The position numbers and the translations under genes are program-made. Positions 1-12,654 of a stretch of 64,000 bases of DNA are shown here, piece after piece. This stretch comes from Chrysogorgia sp. JL179-B06. Its lineage: Eukaryota; Cnidaria; Anthozoa; Scleralcyonacea; Chrysogorgiidae. A model generated the notes under the pieces. That model saw only the letters and a program-made list of their open reading frames with translations, ran no database searches and was not told the DNA's origin. Where the stretch lies: the NCBI GenBank assembly GCA_035772405.1, contig JAYKKM010000048.1, positions 847,501 through 911,500 on the forward strand. Direction: 5' to 3'. Within the stretch, counting starts at the first letter, position 1. Each line of letters starts with the position of its first letter.

Positions 1-600
1 TACTTCGTCGAAGATGAGATGTCTTCCTGTAGAGATTTGAGAGTCGGGGCGATGTATAAATATGTATATGATGTTTGACTGTTCTGACCGTGTCTCAATA
101 GCTCAGTGGTTAGAGCGCCGATGCGTTGATTCCGAGACCTCGAGTTCGATTCCCGGTTGGGGCAGTCAAATTTTCATATACATATATTTGACCATTAATA
201 AATGCTCTCTTCATCTAAAGAAAATTGTTGTAAAGCCTCCTGTATACAAGAGCCGGTGATAAGCTCGCTACTTGAGGAAGTCCTGCGAGAGGCTTCGCTC
301 TACTTCGTCGAAGATGAGATGTCTTCCTGTAGAGATTTGAGAGTCGGGGCAATGTGTAAATATGTATATGATGTTTGGCTGTTCTGACCGTGTCTCAATA
401 GCTGAATGGTTAGAGCGCCGATGCGTCACTTGATTCGGAGACCTCGGGTTCGATTCCCAGTTGGGGCATATACATTTTTTTCATATACATTTTTTTTGAT
501 TATTAATAAATCCTCTCTTCATTGTTCTAAAGCCTGCTGTATACAAGAGCCGGTGATAAGCTCACTACTAGAGGTACTACAGCCTCGTACCCATTACATA
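1..600 (+). repeat. SINE-A: two tandem copies with tRNA-like domain
   Basis: Two copies of a ~300-bp unit (1-300 and 301-600). Each has an A-box-like TAGCTCAGTGGTTAGAGCGC (91 and 396 regions; the second reads TAGCTGAATGG) and a B-box GTTCGATTCCC. The tRNA-like part is in the middle of the unit, not at its 5' end. Other copies lie at 9,594-9,915 (+) and 34,890-35,165 (-). Confidence 0.75.
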
Positions 601-719
601 CGGTTATCGTTTAAGTAATAGCAGAGCAGTGAGCTCTATACATATATATGAAGCTCACAATGAGCTTGCTGGACCGCACTCTGCGGTTAGACATCTATCT
701 GGGCACAGCTAGGACTGAT

Positions 720-1545
720 TCACTCAGATTGTTGGAATATCACTATATATTATTATTATAACTAGGAGTTCTTATCAGAAGTGAAATGCTGCCTCTGGAG
801 TGACACACTAGGAGCAGTGGGTACGGTTGGAGAAGTGTTCAGGATTTATTATAATAACAACATGCACTGACTCACTCAGATTGTGGAATAATAACAAATA
901 TTATTTATATAGCACATTTTCCAAATTGCCCAAATGCGTTTTACAAGTTGCTACGATATTTATAAAAACAAATAAAATATAAAAGGTGCCAAAATTATCT
1001 AAAACCTAGACTAAATAAAGTCTAAACGACATATATAACTATTATCGAAGGCTAATTTAAATATTAAATGGGTTTTTCTATATAAATATCACTATATCCT
1101 GATAATAACAGCTACACTGACTCATGAGATGGTAGAATATCACTATATATTACGATAATAACTACACTGATTCACTCAGATGGTAGAATATCACTATATA
1201 TTACGATAATAACAGCTACACTGACTCACTCAAATGGCGGAATATCACTTATGATAATAACTATACACTGACTCACTCTGATGGTATAGAACATCACTAT
1301 ATATTATGATAATAACAGCTACACTGACTCACTCAGATGGTAGAAAATCACTATATATATCCTAATAATAACAGCTACACTGACTAACACAAATGGTAGA
1401 ATATCACTATATATTATGATAATAATAGCTACACTGACTCACTCAAATGGCGGAATATCACTTATGATAATAACTATACTGACTCACTCAAATGGCGGAA
1501 TATTTGCACTATATATTATGATAATAACATAAGCATTGCTTTACG
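720..1545. repeat. Degenerate tandem satellite, ~50-60 bp unit
   Basis: Repeats of CACTGACTCACTCAGATGGT followed by AGAATATCACTATATATTA and a GATAATAAC spacer. About eight copies lie between 1,085 and 1,540 and two more upstream of a break (880-1,080). No coding potential. Confidence 0.7.
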
Positions 1546-1830
1546 CGTGGTGCCGCTAGGAAAGCAAGATAAGTCTTATTAATATGTTTTTACACCAATC
1601 AAATAATCTGTTATTTCAGATGCGTCATTTCCAAAGATTTGAGAATAGCTGAAAGTGGTATCATTCGTGCTTAGAGTTACAGTGCAGAATCATTCCGGAT
1701 TCCTGCTGGGAACAATGTATGCGTCGGAAACATGGAATGGAAATTACGAATGTCGAATGTTATACTTTCGAGATCAAACCCGAGAGTTGCGAAAAGAATA
1801 AATATGAAAGCTGCTAAGTTCTCAAAAGAA

Positions 1831-2092
1831 CTGGATATAATATGAAAAGGAGAAATAAGAGAACTTCAATGTGTTGAAAAATACTTAAGAAAGAGTACTT
1901 ACGTATATTCATGGACGACGTTTCGGACGATGAGTCCTCCTTCAGGTCAGATGGCCTGAAGGACGACACATCTAACCTGAAGATGGAGTCATCGTCCTAA
2001 ACGTCGTTCATTAATATACGTAAGTACTCTTACTTAAGTATTTTTCAACACATTGAAGTTCTCTTATTTCTCCTTTTCATATTATATCCAGT
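1831..2092. mobile_element. Fold-back DNA element F1
   Basis: Long inverted repeat starting CTGGATATAATATGAAAAGG and ending in its complement. The arms are about 100 bp around a GGCCTGAAGGA centre. End fragments recur at 6,615-6,680, 23,495-23,595, 48,050-48,075 and 58,555-58,680, so it is a dispersed family. Confidence 0.8.
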
Positions 2093-2214
2093 TGCGAAAA
2101 ATGTAACTTCAAGGCCTTCCGACTGGAAATTGGGAACAGTGTACTTAATTCATCCATTTTAACCCTTTATGTCCCCGGATGATCTGCAGCACCCAACTGT
2201 TAACCAACCATAGT

Positions 2215-2590
2215 GGCAACAAAACGATCTTAAATCGTAGGCTTTCGGAATCCTTATCAGTTGGGTTTTCAGTTCACCTAAGAGTGGTAAACTGAATAGT
2301 CGATACGTGGATGATCGTCAAGCTCATATCCTCCGAAAAATGATTCTGAGTCCCGTACAGGAATCGAACCGGCAACCTTCTGATTGCCGGTGAGACGCTC
2401 TAACCATTGAGCCGAGACTGAGATGGAGAGCGAAGGTTACAATGATGTACTGGTTCGATTGATATATGTGCTGCCTATGCGGCAGTCACTATATATTGGT
2501 AATACTTGGATGCGTTAATATACACAATGTTGTAGTGAATGTGGGAGAGCTCGGAGTAGACAGACGATACGTGGACGAAGCTCATACATA
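2215..2590 (-). repeat. SINE-D end fragment next to SINE-B
   Basis: 2,225-2,300 matches the SINE-D 3' part (TCTTAAATCGTAGGCTTTCG). 2,325-2,415 is SINE-B read backwards, with the complement of a B-box (AATCGAACC) and A-box (CTCTAACCATTGAGCC). 2,520-2,580 is a second SINE-B tail. Confidence 0.65.
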
Positions 2591-3055
2591 TCCTCAGCAA
2601 AATTATTCTCATGAGTCCCGTACAGGACCAAAACCGCCACCAGCTTTTCAGACAGTTAATGTACAGGGGCTATTGAATATATTCCCCGAAAAGAACAAAG
2701 AAAATCGAGCCATGTGAAAAATAAGGAGAATCTGTATATGCATGTTGATATACTGGGGCTTACATGGGGTTAAGTACACGAGGTATTCTGTGTACGACTT
2801 AATGATAATCCAAGGTTAATTACGAGGTTTATCCAAGGCTTATACGACCTATATCCGAGGCAAATTACGACACTTATCGGATGAGGATGTTTACAATGTA
2901 ACAAAGATTCTTATCCTCATGATTTTCCGACATTGCTAATGTGCCTAATTGATCAGGCATCATTTCGAATACAATATTCTACTGCTAGAGAAATTTAAAC
3001 TAATTCAAACGTTGATGATATACTAGAGATTTTATCATGCCTATGACACGAAAAT

Positions 3056-3490
3056 TAAGTTTCCCTTATTTGAAAGAATACTTAAAATGACAGAGTAACA
3101 TCTTTTGTAGTTTTTCGTTTCCTTTCTTCGTTCTTGAGATATTTTAGTTTGCATTATATGCAAATGACAATGGCGTGACGCACACGTGCATAATGACTTA
3201 TCAGAGAAGGTTATATATCTTTGTTGTTATCACACAAAATCACTTGAAATTGTACAAGTTCCATGTTTTTGGAAATACTCACGCACATGCTTCATTCAAA
3301 TTAAATTTCGTTTTATATTAGCAAAGATAAATAACCTTCTCCGATAAGTCATTATGCACGTGTACGTCGCACCATTGTCATTTGCATATTATACAAACTA
3401 AAATATCTCAAGAACGAAGAAAGGAAACGAAAAACCTCAAAAGATGACCCTCTGTCATTTGAAGTGTTCTTTCAAATAAGGTAAACTTAA
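3056..3490. mobile_element. Fold-back element F2, intact copy
   Basis: Arms of ~150 bp: TTCTTCGTTCTTGAGATATT and ATATGCAAATGACA on the left recur as complements at 3,380-3,480. Related copies: 17,680-18,990 (split), 35,365-36,062 (split), 42,826-43,275 and 43,281-43,767. No coding capacity, so it must be non-autonomous. Confidence 0.8.
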
Positions 3491-3689
3491 AAGTGTGAAA
3501 GAAAGCCAAAAATCCTGCGTTGACGTCATATACTCATTAGCAATTTAAGACCATAAACTTGTAGTATCGAAGAAAAAATCAAATCAAAGAAACATTTCAC
3601 TTGGACTTCCTAGATGCAATGTTTTCAGTTTATAATGTCATGGGTCGAGCGTAAAATTAAAAGCGGAAATAAATAGCCCATGACATTAT

Positions 3690-4245
3690 AAAATAATAAT
3701 AATAATAATAATAATAGACGTATTAGGAGCATTATACAATAGTCTCAATGCTCTTACAACAATATATTCTTAAATTTACTTATAAAACTTATTACAGTTT
3801 CATTATAAGATAAAGCCTACTACATATATTACCACTATGAACAAAAAAAAACCTATTAATTTTAAAAAAGAAAAGTCTTAACTGCTGACTTAAAATTACC
3901 CAACATATCAAAGCTTCTAATTTCCTGTGGTAATGAATTCCACAGTTTTGGTGCCGAAACCGAGAACGCTCTGTCTCCATGAGTCACCGTTTTGGATTTT
4001 GGCTCAAGTACAGTAGCAGATTACGGTCTGATGATCTCAAAGCAGTAATATAAACAGGCGCCTGGCCATGCAAAGCCTTGAAAGTAATTATTAGTATCTT
4101 AAATACAATCCTTGATCTCACCGGCAACCATTGAAGATTACGAAGCACAGGGGAGATATGCTCCGATTTTTTAACCCCTGTTTTCTTGCAGCTGTATTTT
4201 GAATTCGCTGTAACTTGCTCAATGGTCAGAAAAGGCTTCAAACGC
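3690..4245 (-). pseudogene. Non-LTR retrotransposon 3' end (reverse transcriptase C-terminus)
   Basis: Minus-strand frames give HISPVLRNLQWLPVRSRIVF, then [15 protein letters not shown], and in another frame a [14 protein letters not shown] end. These are typical of CR1/L2/jockey-like elements. It ends in an (AAT)n tail at 3,690-3,716. Frameshifts and stops make it dead. The same family occurs at 30,095-30,660. Confidence 0.75.
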
Positions 4246-5490
4246 TTTGGCCAAAATCTTGACGGTCACAGCGAGTTTGCATTTGAAATCTCCAACGAAC
4301 AGCTCAGTATAAAGTCACTAATACCCTACCACTCGAGGACTTTATCAACTGCCAAATCATCAAATATAATGCTCACGTCACTCGCATGGAAAACTCTTCA
4401 TGGCAAAAACAAATTCTTTTTATGATACCAGAACGTCGCACAATTTCAGTATGGACACGCTGCAGCAATCTATTTGGCGGCGTTGATGAAAAATAAGTGC
4501 GTCGAATGATGCAAAATAAGGCGGAACTTAGTAAAGCTATGGATCAGCGGTTTTTGGTACTCGCATGACCAAGCAGCCCAAGAGATCCCAAGAGATGAGC
4601 AATCTCAGGGCAAAGAATGATGATGATGATAGGAAGACATGCAGATTGCCTGCGGATGAGGCACATTTCACTGTTTAACTGGATAAATGAATGAATTTTA
4701 TTCCTACAGAATGTTTGCAAATAATAAAAAAATGGGGATGATATAGGCATATTAACTAGTCAAAAGTTGTTGACACTGACAGGATTTCATCCGGTTTCTT
4801 TGTTATTTCATTAGATCTTGCTTGGATTAGCCGTACTATGGATAAGAAATAGTTCCGCACATGCGACGAAATTCGCGCGGCTATAACGATAAGTGGATCG
4901 ACTCAAAATAAGTGTGAACATCAATAATATGATATCGTGATATGACTTAATAGATGTTAAACTCTATAAATGAAGTGCGCACAGAATATAACAACACAAC
5001 ACGTTTTAGTTCAGTTTATTAGATTTATCACTCTTATAGGTAAACGCCTTGGAGTGAATTTAGCGCGATTTTAGAAAATCTACACCAAGTATACTTCCTT
5101 GATCATATGCTGACACGCCAAAAACGAATGACTCATATGCTGACACGCCAAAAACGAATGACTGTACGCCAGTACACCGAGCGTTTTTGAAATCCACGTC
5201 GAAAATCTTCGACGTCGTAAGCTACATGGAATGCAGCTTACGCTAAGTACGACATTTTAAGTAATGTCATATTAAGGTCACGCTTGAAATGTGCTTGTTA
5301 TTGGTTAGATTAATTAAACACACCCAGTTACACCCCCCGGTAGATCGTTGCAAGTGGAAAAATAGGTACGCACTGCGTACATGTATCAACTGCCTACTGC
5401 AGGCGAATGAAAAGTAATTTAGCCATATAGCTATGGTATATAAACAATGATCAAATCACATAGAAAGCAAATATTAAATATGCTGTTGTG
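4246..5490. other. No gene seen
   Basis: Nothing convincing on either strand. A duplicated TGCTGACACGCCAAAAACGA lies at 5,108-5,160, and a SINE-D tail-like scrap (TTTATTAGATTTATCACTC) at 5,015-5,045. Confidence 0.5.
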
Positions 5491-6315
5491 CTAATAAGTG
5501 CTGTTGTACCATAATTCTTGTAATATTGACTATTGTGCTGTTGTTTTTCTCTCCAATGCCATAGAGCAGGTGCAGAGGAGAGTTTTGTCTATTGTATATA
5601 CTAATACCACTTATTCGCAAGCTCTTGTACATAACCTTGACACTCTTGCAAACAGGCGTAGTAATGCCTGTAAAAAGCTTTTTTCAGAGATTGTTACTCA
5701 TTCAGATCATAAGTAGCACATCTACTTCCATCAAAACATCAGCAGCATTATAACTTACGGAGGTCTTGTGAGTATACTACTCCACGTGCTAAGACTGACA
5801 GATTTTTAAGAACTTTTATTCCATCATGAAAGAATGTAAACAAATATCCATTGAAGAATTGCAACGATTTATCGAAAAGAAAAAGTATCAGCTGAGGCGA
5901 GTGTAAAACGAAAATGAAAACTGAAATCTGAAGAGAGCAGGAAATGGAATAAGCTGTTTAACCAAGAAACCCGTAAAGTTTACGACTTGATTGAAAAAGC
6001 ATTAACCAACGATCCTGATAATGTAAGACCCAGATGTAAATTTGCCAGCCAAGAGAAAGAAAATGAGGAAGGCGAATATTTATCAAAGGAAGAGGCTGAA
6101 GGATACAATTAGTTTCTTATACTTTCCCATACATTTATATTATATAGAGCCATAGTTAGTTTAATATCATACATGGCTATATAGCTATGTTTCCACTTAA
6201 TGTAATAATTATTAATTATATTACCTTTTTAACTTGTAAATCTCACGCGCAATTCCGGTTTTTTGCCATTAACTACAATGTGAAGTATTTAATAAACCAT
6301 CTATCTATATCTATC
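5491..6315 (+). pseudogene. Non-LTR retrotransposon fragments
   Basis: 5,550-5,830 encodes a reverse-transcriptase tail (EQVQRRVLSIVY, LANRRSNACKKLFSEI) continuing past a stop. 5,930-6,110 encodes KWNKLFNQETRKVYDLIEKA, like the linker between endonuclease and RT in related elements. It ends in ATAAACC(ATCT)n near 6,290-6,315. The order and breaks show at least two decayed pieces. Confidence 0.6.
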
Positions 6316-6799
6316 TTTAGAACTATCAGGCATCATACATGTGCACTAGCTTCAGACTATGATTAATAAGACAGCTTTTCATATTTGGCGCGCTGCAAGC
6401 CGTGGGAAAAATCCTTTCCAGCGGAGAAGCAAAGGGAGAAGCAAAGGGAGAAAATACGGGAAAGGATTTTGAGAAATTCTTGGCGCTTAACTGCGTCCAG
6501 ACAATGGTTACAGACGCCAAATGGGGATTTATGTAAATGTGATGCAAATAGTATAAATAACTAGGAATAAAAAAAAATGTTAAGTATTATTAAAGGTGAA
6601 ATCTTTTTAAAGGTTACGAATTTTTCGACACATTGATGTTCTCTTATTTCTCCTTTTCATATTATATCCAGTTCTTTTGAGAACTTTTAGCAACTTTTAT
6701 ATTTTTGTTTTTTAGAAGGTTTCTCAGAAACATAAAAATACAAAATATAAAAAGAAATATTATGTAAAAATTACGAAGTAAGAATATGTGTTAATAATT

Positions 6800-7080
6800 G
6801 TACACAATGTTGTAGTGAATGTGGGTCTCGCTCGGAGTAGACGGACGATACGTGGATGGGAATTCTGAGGATATGAGCTTGACGATCGTCCACGTATCGT
6901 AAGAATATGTGTTAATATTTCATATAGTATATATTACAATGATATAGAGTAAAGAAGCTATATGGTAATATGCAAAAGGAATCAACGGAAAAGATATTTT
7001 GCGAGTGTGGAAATTTTCTACGACACAACCGAGACCAGTTGCGAAAAATACAACTCCAAGGCCTTCGGCATGAGAATTGA
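6800..7080. repeat. SINE-B tail and SINE-C tail fragments
   Basis: 6,805-6,900 has the SINE-B tail motif (GACGATCGTCCACGTATCGT) in both orientations. 7,005-7,075 matches the SINE-C tail (GACCAGTTGCGAAAAATACA). Pieces only. Confidence 0.5.
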
Positions 7081-8340
7081 ACTCATGTCCCCGCGAATCT
7101 AGTGCAGCGCTCTGACAACTGAGCTTGAGTCGTGAGTTCTAATATTCTTCGAAAACATTCGTTAAATATTACATCAGAAATTTAAATTTTAAAAGTTCTT
7201 CTACATGCCTGTAGCTGCTGTATTTCAAAAGTTATACAAGTTAAAATGGATGTGACATTAGTTTCTATATTGAAACAAAGATACACGGTTCAACATAGTT
7301 CGCAGTTCGACATTGTTTACATTTAGATATCCAAATTTAATACTATCATTGCTCACAATATATTAGCTTTTACTTCAATATAAACATAGCTACATTCGTT
7401 GGCTTTCAAATTGCGGTATATGTATACGTTGTGCAATACATACGTTGTAATGTGCTCCGTACACTTTTACATACACAAGCCCAACCGGGCGTTTTGGCAA
7501 AAGTGTCGCTTGATCAAGGAAAATTTATAACTTCGCGAGGCTAGTTGCTCTTTCAAGTAAATGTTGTTCGAATTAGATGTATGGCGTTCAAATGGTCTCA
7601 TTGAGACAAATTTATTAGTGATTTAATAAGGATTTAAAAAAAAATAAAATCCCTAAATAAGAGCAAAACTTCCAAAGTGTGTAGCTTTCGCACTATTTGC
7701 CCGATTAGTTTCAAACTTTGCACTTTTACTATTTTTAATATGATCTTTCTAGCTAAAACAGTTGTTTTTACCTCACATGAAAATTTGAAATAAAATTGCT
7801 ACTGCGCATGACCCTGAAACTCGTCTTTGATCAGTCTTTAAAATAACAACCGTAGCTAGCTTGTCCAGACAGGCAACATAGTTCGACTCATCACCAGATT
7901 GAAAACGGCGACTCACTCAGCATACTGAAGTACATCCTGTTAAATAACATTCCTGATATTGTCGTATATTACTTCCCTGTATACCATAATTGTCTAATGA
8001 CACGTGTGATGTGAGATGAATGAAAGATATCGTTAAGATTGGATGGGATTAATACTTTTATCTCCTGTATTATCTTATGTGTGTGACATGCAATTAAGAA
8101 CTCTGCCTATATGACATGTATATAATAAAGATCTTTAAATCGACTTTTATCTGAACGAAAACTCTAAAAGCTGTAGTGTACAAAGTGAAGGTACTTCATG
8201 ACAGAGTGAAAGATTAGAGCTCCCTCACACTATTTTGGCAGTACACCAACCTTTTAAAGTTTTTTATTTCTATTTCTACACTGACACTGTCTACTGATAG
8301 ACGTTTGAATATGATTGATTTATAGTCAACACGCAGGATA
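7081..8340. other. No gene seen; one dispersed repeat
   Basis: 7,490-7,620 (TTTTGGCAAAAGTGTCGCTT and TCGAATTAGATGTATGGCGT) recurs at 12,240-12,360 and inverted at 54,400-54,560, so it is part of a DNA-transposon family. The rest shows nothing recognisable. Confidence 0.5.
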
Positions 8341-8615
8341 AGGTTGCCCTATTTATCCGAGCCAGAGCCAGAGGCTCCCGTTTTAAGCGTTCGACTATTC
8401 AGTTTATCACTCTTAGGTGAATGGAAAACCCAACTGATAGGGATTCCGAGGGCCTACGATTTAAGGTCGTTTTCCGAGAAGACCCGAAAGTCTTACCATT
8501 TGTTGGTGGTGTTGCAAAGGCAGCACCTTCTCCTCAATTAAGACCCTGAGTGGTGGTCCGACTCAGGATTTGAACCCGGGTCTCTAAGCTCATAGACATG
8601 TGTAGTAAACACCAG
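8340..8615 (-). repeat. SINE-D copy
   Basis: Reads backwards as a tRNA-like head (B-box complement GGATTTGAACCC) with body CCGAGGGCCTACGATTTAAG and tail TTTATCACTCTTAGGTGAA. Other copies: 21,503-21,750 (-), 22,290-22,560 (+), 29,705-29,965 (+), 44,945-45,212 (-) and 57,615-57,875 (-). Confidence 0.8.
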
Positions 8616-9123
8616 ACAACAATATATAAACAATCGTCTAATAGACTTTTATATAAACAATCTTCAAATGAACGTTTATATAAATAATCTTCGGATAAAC
8701 TGTACTTCGAAAGAGAGGCGTCTGCGTCCACATATATAGATCAGTTTACGTATCACTCTCTGACTGTATACGAAGGGCCTTCATTCGTAACGTTAGAACT
8801 CCTAGTACACTGACCTTTTCGCTGGTTCATCGACCTTTTATATAGTTTATATACTTTATGGTAACTTAGTATTGTTATTAGTATGAGAGCATCATTAGGT
8901 ATATTAACAGTAAACGGCGGTACTGCGTGAGACCTGAAATTTCACAACTCATGATTGGAATTTTTGAGAAGAAAGAGAACCCCAAAAAGCATCAAGCAAG
9001 CAGGTTGAAAACAAAGGTGTATATTGGAAGCTGAGTGTTCCTCTCGGAGCGGGAGACTGTTGTTTTGTTACACCCCCCGTAAAGTATACGTCTGTGACTG
9101 TTACATGTCTCATCATAACTCAC

Positions 9124-9394
9124 CATATGCGTTTTTAATGCAAGAAGAATCGAAACAAAATTCAGTTTGCATCCTTACTTCACTACCGGTCGGTCTCGAG
9201 GTCGGTGTAGTTGAGTTTCGTTCGTAATCTCTTATCTCGTTGATATACAGCACAATAAACACCACAGACAATACCAGAAGTATTATTAGGATTACGACAA
9301 GCAGCAACCAATAGTAGTTCCATCTTTTTTTACCCCGAAAAACAGGCTCTTCGTCTGATGGATCTAACATTTTCATCGAACTCTCCATGACCAT
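9124..9394 (-). CDS. Orphan first exon of an M13-type peptidase (membrane anchor plus C-x4-C)
   Basis: Minus-strand ATG at 9394 (three more in-frame Met codons follow by residue 9). It encodes a short tail, a positively charged stop (GKKRW), a strong membrane helix at about 28-50, a Ser/Thr/Pro stalk with an NST glycosylation site, and CFDSSCIKNAY. That last motif is the start of the M13 ectodomain. The exon ends in phase 1 at a GTGAGT donor (9123-9118), the phase at which exon 2 of the complete M13 gene ends. No following M13 exon was found between 1 and 9,118, so the rest would lie off the left edge, or this is a relic. Assignment to M13 rests on topology, motif and phase. Confidence 0.7.
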
Positions 9395-9593
9395 CGTGTA
9401 CTGGTAAATATCGTGTCACGTTATTACAGGAAGTGAGGAGAATATTGCAATCATGAACGAATGAAGCGCAAAATGGTATCTTGTGTTATATTAATATTAA
9501 TGCATATCATCAAATAGTTTTGAGTGGACCATACACAGTATACCGTCGAAGGGGAGGGGGGACGGGGTAATTTAATTAATTATCCCGGAGGAA

Positions 9594-9915
9594 ATACATT
9601 AAATCCTCTCTAATATTAATTATTATTCTTAAAGCCCTCTGTATACAAGAAGTTGTGTATCGCTTCGCTACTTTGGGGGAAGTGCGCTCGAGAGGCCTCG
9701 CTCCACGTTATGGTTAGATGCGATGTCTGCCTGTTGGTGTCGGAGTGAAAGCGGCGAATTTAATATGTATATGGAGAAATCACTGACTGTTCTGACCGTG
9801 TCTCAATAGCTCAAAGGTCAGAGCGCCGAAACGTTGATTCGGAGACCAGGGTTCGATTCCCGGTTGGGGCAGTCACTTGTTCCATATATGTATTTGACAA
9901 AATACATTATCAGGT
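9594..9915 (+). repeat. SINE-A copy
   Basis: Full-length-looking copy with body CTGTATACAAGAAG and tRNA-like segment TCTCAATAGCTCAAAGGTCA to GGGTTCGATTCCCGG at 9,797-9,868. Confidence 0.75.
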
Positions 9916-9957
9916 CGGTGTAGTAGTGTAAACCAGGTCGGCCGAGTAGTACTTATT

Positions 9958-10000
9958 ACAGTGGAACCTCGGAATTTTGTCCAAAACCATTTTGTGATCC
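9958..10000. mobile_element. pogo/Tc1-like terminus fragment
   Basis: TA followed by CAGTGGAACCTCGG, which resembles the ends of pogo-type elements. Compare 63,637. Only one end is visible. Confidence 0.35.
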
Positions 10001-10094
10001 TAACATGAAGTAGCAACCAGAAGACGATTGCTTGCCGCTGACCGCTGTCGCTGGATAAATGGCGTGCTCGCCCTCCCTCTCCGCCCTTTTCGTG

Positions 10095-10440
10095 TACTAT
10101 TCACGGGAAATGACGTCCAAGCAGGGACATGCAAAAACATTGCACATGCATTGATTCAACAATGAAATACAAAGAAAGTTTGGCAATTGAGCAAATTTTG
10201 TCAAAATAGGTGTGTTTAAAGTTCAGAGCCAAACTTTCTTTGTATTTCACTGTTGAATTAGTGTGCAATGACTTCGCGTGTCCCTGCTTTGACGTCATTT
10301 CCTGTGAATAGTAAATCAACTTTAACAGGGAAAAGGCATGAAGATGAACTTTTCGAACGACAAGATATATTACATTTCTTCTTAGTAGAACCCAAAGATT
10401 ACGAATATGTAAAATCGGATTAGCACTTTAAGACTAATTT
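10095..10440. mobile_element. Fold-back element F3
   Basis: Inverted arms meet near 10,200: TATTCACGGGAAATGACGTC at the left and GACGTCATTTCCTGTGAATA at the right, with AAATACAAAGAAAGTTTGGC inside. A fuller copy is at 55,325-55,775, where both outer flanks are also inverted. Confidence 0.75.
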
Positions 10441-10504
10441 TACGTTTTACTTTACGTTTCACTCTCTGACGAAGGACCTTCGCTCGAAACGTTAGATAAC
10501 TACT

Positions 10505-10857
10505 TACACACTATTTTGGTAGTACACCAACCTTCTATAGTATTTGATTTGTATTTCTACACTACCTACGCAGCACAACACTTTGATCTCCTTCACATTA
10601 TTTTGGTAGTACACCAACCTTTTATAGTATTTGATTTGTATTTCTACACTACCTACGCAGCACAACACTTTGATCTCCTTCACATTATTTTGGTAGTACA
10701 CCAACCTTTTATAGTATTTGATTTGTATTTCTACACTACCTACACAGCACAACACTTTGATCTCCTACACATTATTTTGGAGTACACCAACCTTTTTAGA
10801 TATTTGATCAGATTTGTATTTCTACATAACCTACACAGCACAACACTTCACATTTAA
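10505..10857 (+). repeat. 88-bp tandem repeat, four copies
   Basis: Copies start near 10,512, 10,600, 10,688 and 10,776. The unit includes GGTAGTACACCAACCTT and TTTGATTTGTATTTCTACAC. Single units occur widely (8,230; 24,610; 25,200; 31,550; 33,060; 42,480), often after GAAGGGCCTTCGCTCGAAAC. The in-frame translation is an artefact. Confidence 0.8.
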
Positions 10858-10872
10858 ACTTGTGATTATATA

Positions 10873-11035
10873 GGCTCTCGGCAACGGCTTCCGTAGCTCA
10901 GTGGTCAGAGCACGCGGGTTCAATTCCAGCTGGAAGGCCTTGAAGTTGCATTTTTCGCAATTGGTCCTGGTTTGGTCTTAAAATGTATATATTCCAACAC
11001 TCGAAATTTTTCTTCAACACAAATCCCGAGAATTT
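10873..11035 (+). repeat. SINE-C copy with deleted anticodon arm
   Basis: GGCTTCCGTAGCTCAGTGGT, then GCACGCGGGTTCAATTCC, joins the D-arm directly to the T-arm compared with the copies at 52,131. Its tail GGTCTTAAAATGTAT matches the family. Confidence 0.7.
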
Positions 11036-11371
11036 TGATATCTCAGACTAGTATCTGTTGTACCTGCTACCTAAGTAATTAATGTTTGCGTGACAAAATA
11101 TTTTCGCCTTGGGGTTTATATTAGCCAAACCAACCTCGTACCCAGGGTCTTATCTCCGCTCGCCGAGCGTGGGGCGAGGTTGTAGCCGAACTAAGTTCTT
11201 CTCACGGCTATTATAGACAACATAAAATGATATTTCAAGGTAGAACTAGTTTAGTTTAGTTGTAGGAAGAACATAAAGTTAATACAAATGATCTTTTTGA
11301 GTCGAGGAAAGATTTTCGTGACAAAACTCAGCTCGATTAACCAGGAGTGACAGCTACTAGATGTCATCGAC

Positions 11372-12058
11372 CTAAAGCAGGCGCGCCAACAATCAGTCGT
11401 CCAGGTGTCAGCGGTACATTAAATCTCTGGTCGTTTTCAACGTCTTCTACGGCCATGCCTCAAATAATGAGCCTGCTCGCAGGCTAATGCCTGTGTGATG
11501 ATATACATCATAAAACTGCTAATCCCTAAACAACTTAGATCCTAACCCCCCGCCTAATGTCTTCCTAACCCTCGGCTGTATTTTGACGTATTAACTACAT
11601 TTTGGTGACGAAAAAGAAAGAAACAATTTCTTAAAGGTGCAGTCCAGTCCGTTCTGCGCATGTGTGATATTTCAAACGTTGGGGACCACATATGTCAACA
11701 AACTTTAACGGAATAGATTTCCGACAGTTCGAAAGCGAGTATTCGTTAAATGTGGCGAAGGCACGAGTGGTAGTTTGATATATTATCCACATTTAGGAAC
11801 CAAACAGCTTCTTATAACACGCTTTTTAGGCGGAAAAGCTCAAGCGTGTGAAAAAAATCCGCAATACTTTATGTTCAATATTATATAACGCAATGTAAAC
11901 AAACGATGTAAACAGAAACGTGGACATGCGCAGAACGGAGTGGACGGCACCTTTAAGCATGTCTTCTAAGAAATGAACAGATCAGCACAAGACCCACGTT
12001 CAAAACGACCGGAAATTTAATGTACCGCTGACACGTGAATGACTGGTTGTTGGCTCAT
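11372..12058. mobile_element. Nested fold-back elements
   Basis: Outer arms: CAACAATCAGTC/GGTGTCAGCGGTACATTAAA near 11,378-11,425 against complements at 12,000-12,055. Inner arms: TTAAAGGTGCAGTCCAGTCC at 11,632 against GAGTGGACGGCACCTTTAA at 11,938. One inverted-repeat element appears to sit inside another. Confidence 0.65.
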
Positions 12059-12654
12059 CTGGTTAAACGTATGACGTCATAGCACCACTAGTGCCAGGAC
12101 TGCCTCGCGGCTGAAAGTCATTATGTACTTTTTGAACAAAGAATCTTCCTTCGCACGAAATCTTACACTTCCTCTTGCACGCTATTTCAAGATTACACCG
12201 AGTTTTCAATATGTATTTATTTATATGCTTTTATTGTTTGAATGGAAAATTTATAACTTCACGAGACTTGCTCGTTTCGAGTAAACTTGTTCGAATTAGA
12301 TGTATGGCGTTGAAATGGTCATATTGAATTTTGACATTTATAAACGCGCCATATGATTACCGTATGTTATTTTAATATTCTATATGATCGCCTTGTTGGT
12401 TTCTACATTCTATTTATTTGATCCTCTATGCTATAGAAAATTTCTAGCATCATTCTGCTGGCATGCCTGATCCTAAACACTGCTCCAACCTCGAGCATAA
12501 TTTTCATGCTTAGTTTGTATTTATACCCTGCGGCTGCACACGGCCACAGCTGTATCTGAAACCTGTAGTGTCTAGCTAGCGCAGCAATCGTGATGTGTTT
12601 CGTTTGATTGTCAATTCTTGTTTATAATTTAGCGCCATAACAAATATTAAAGTA

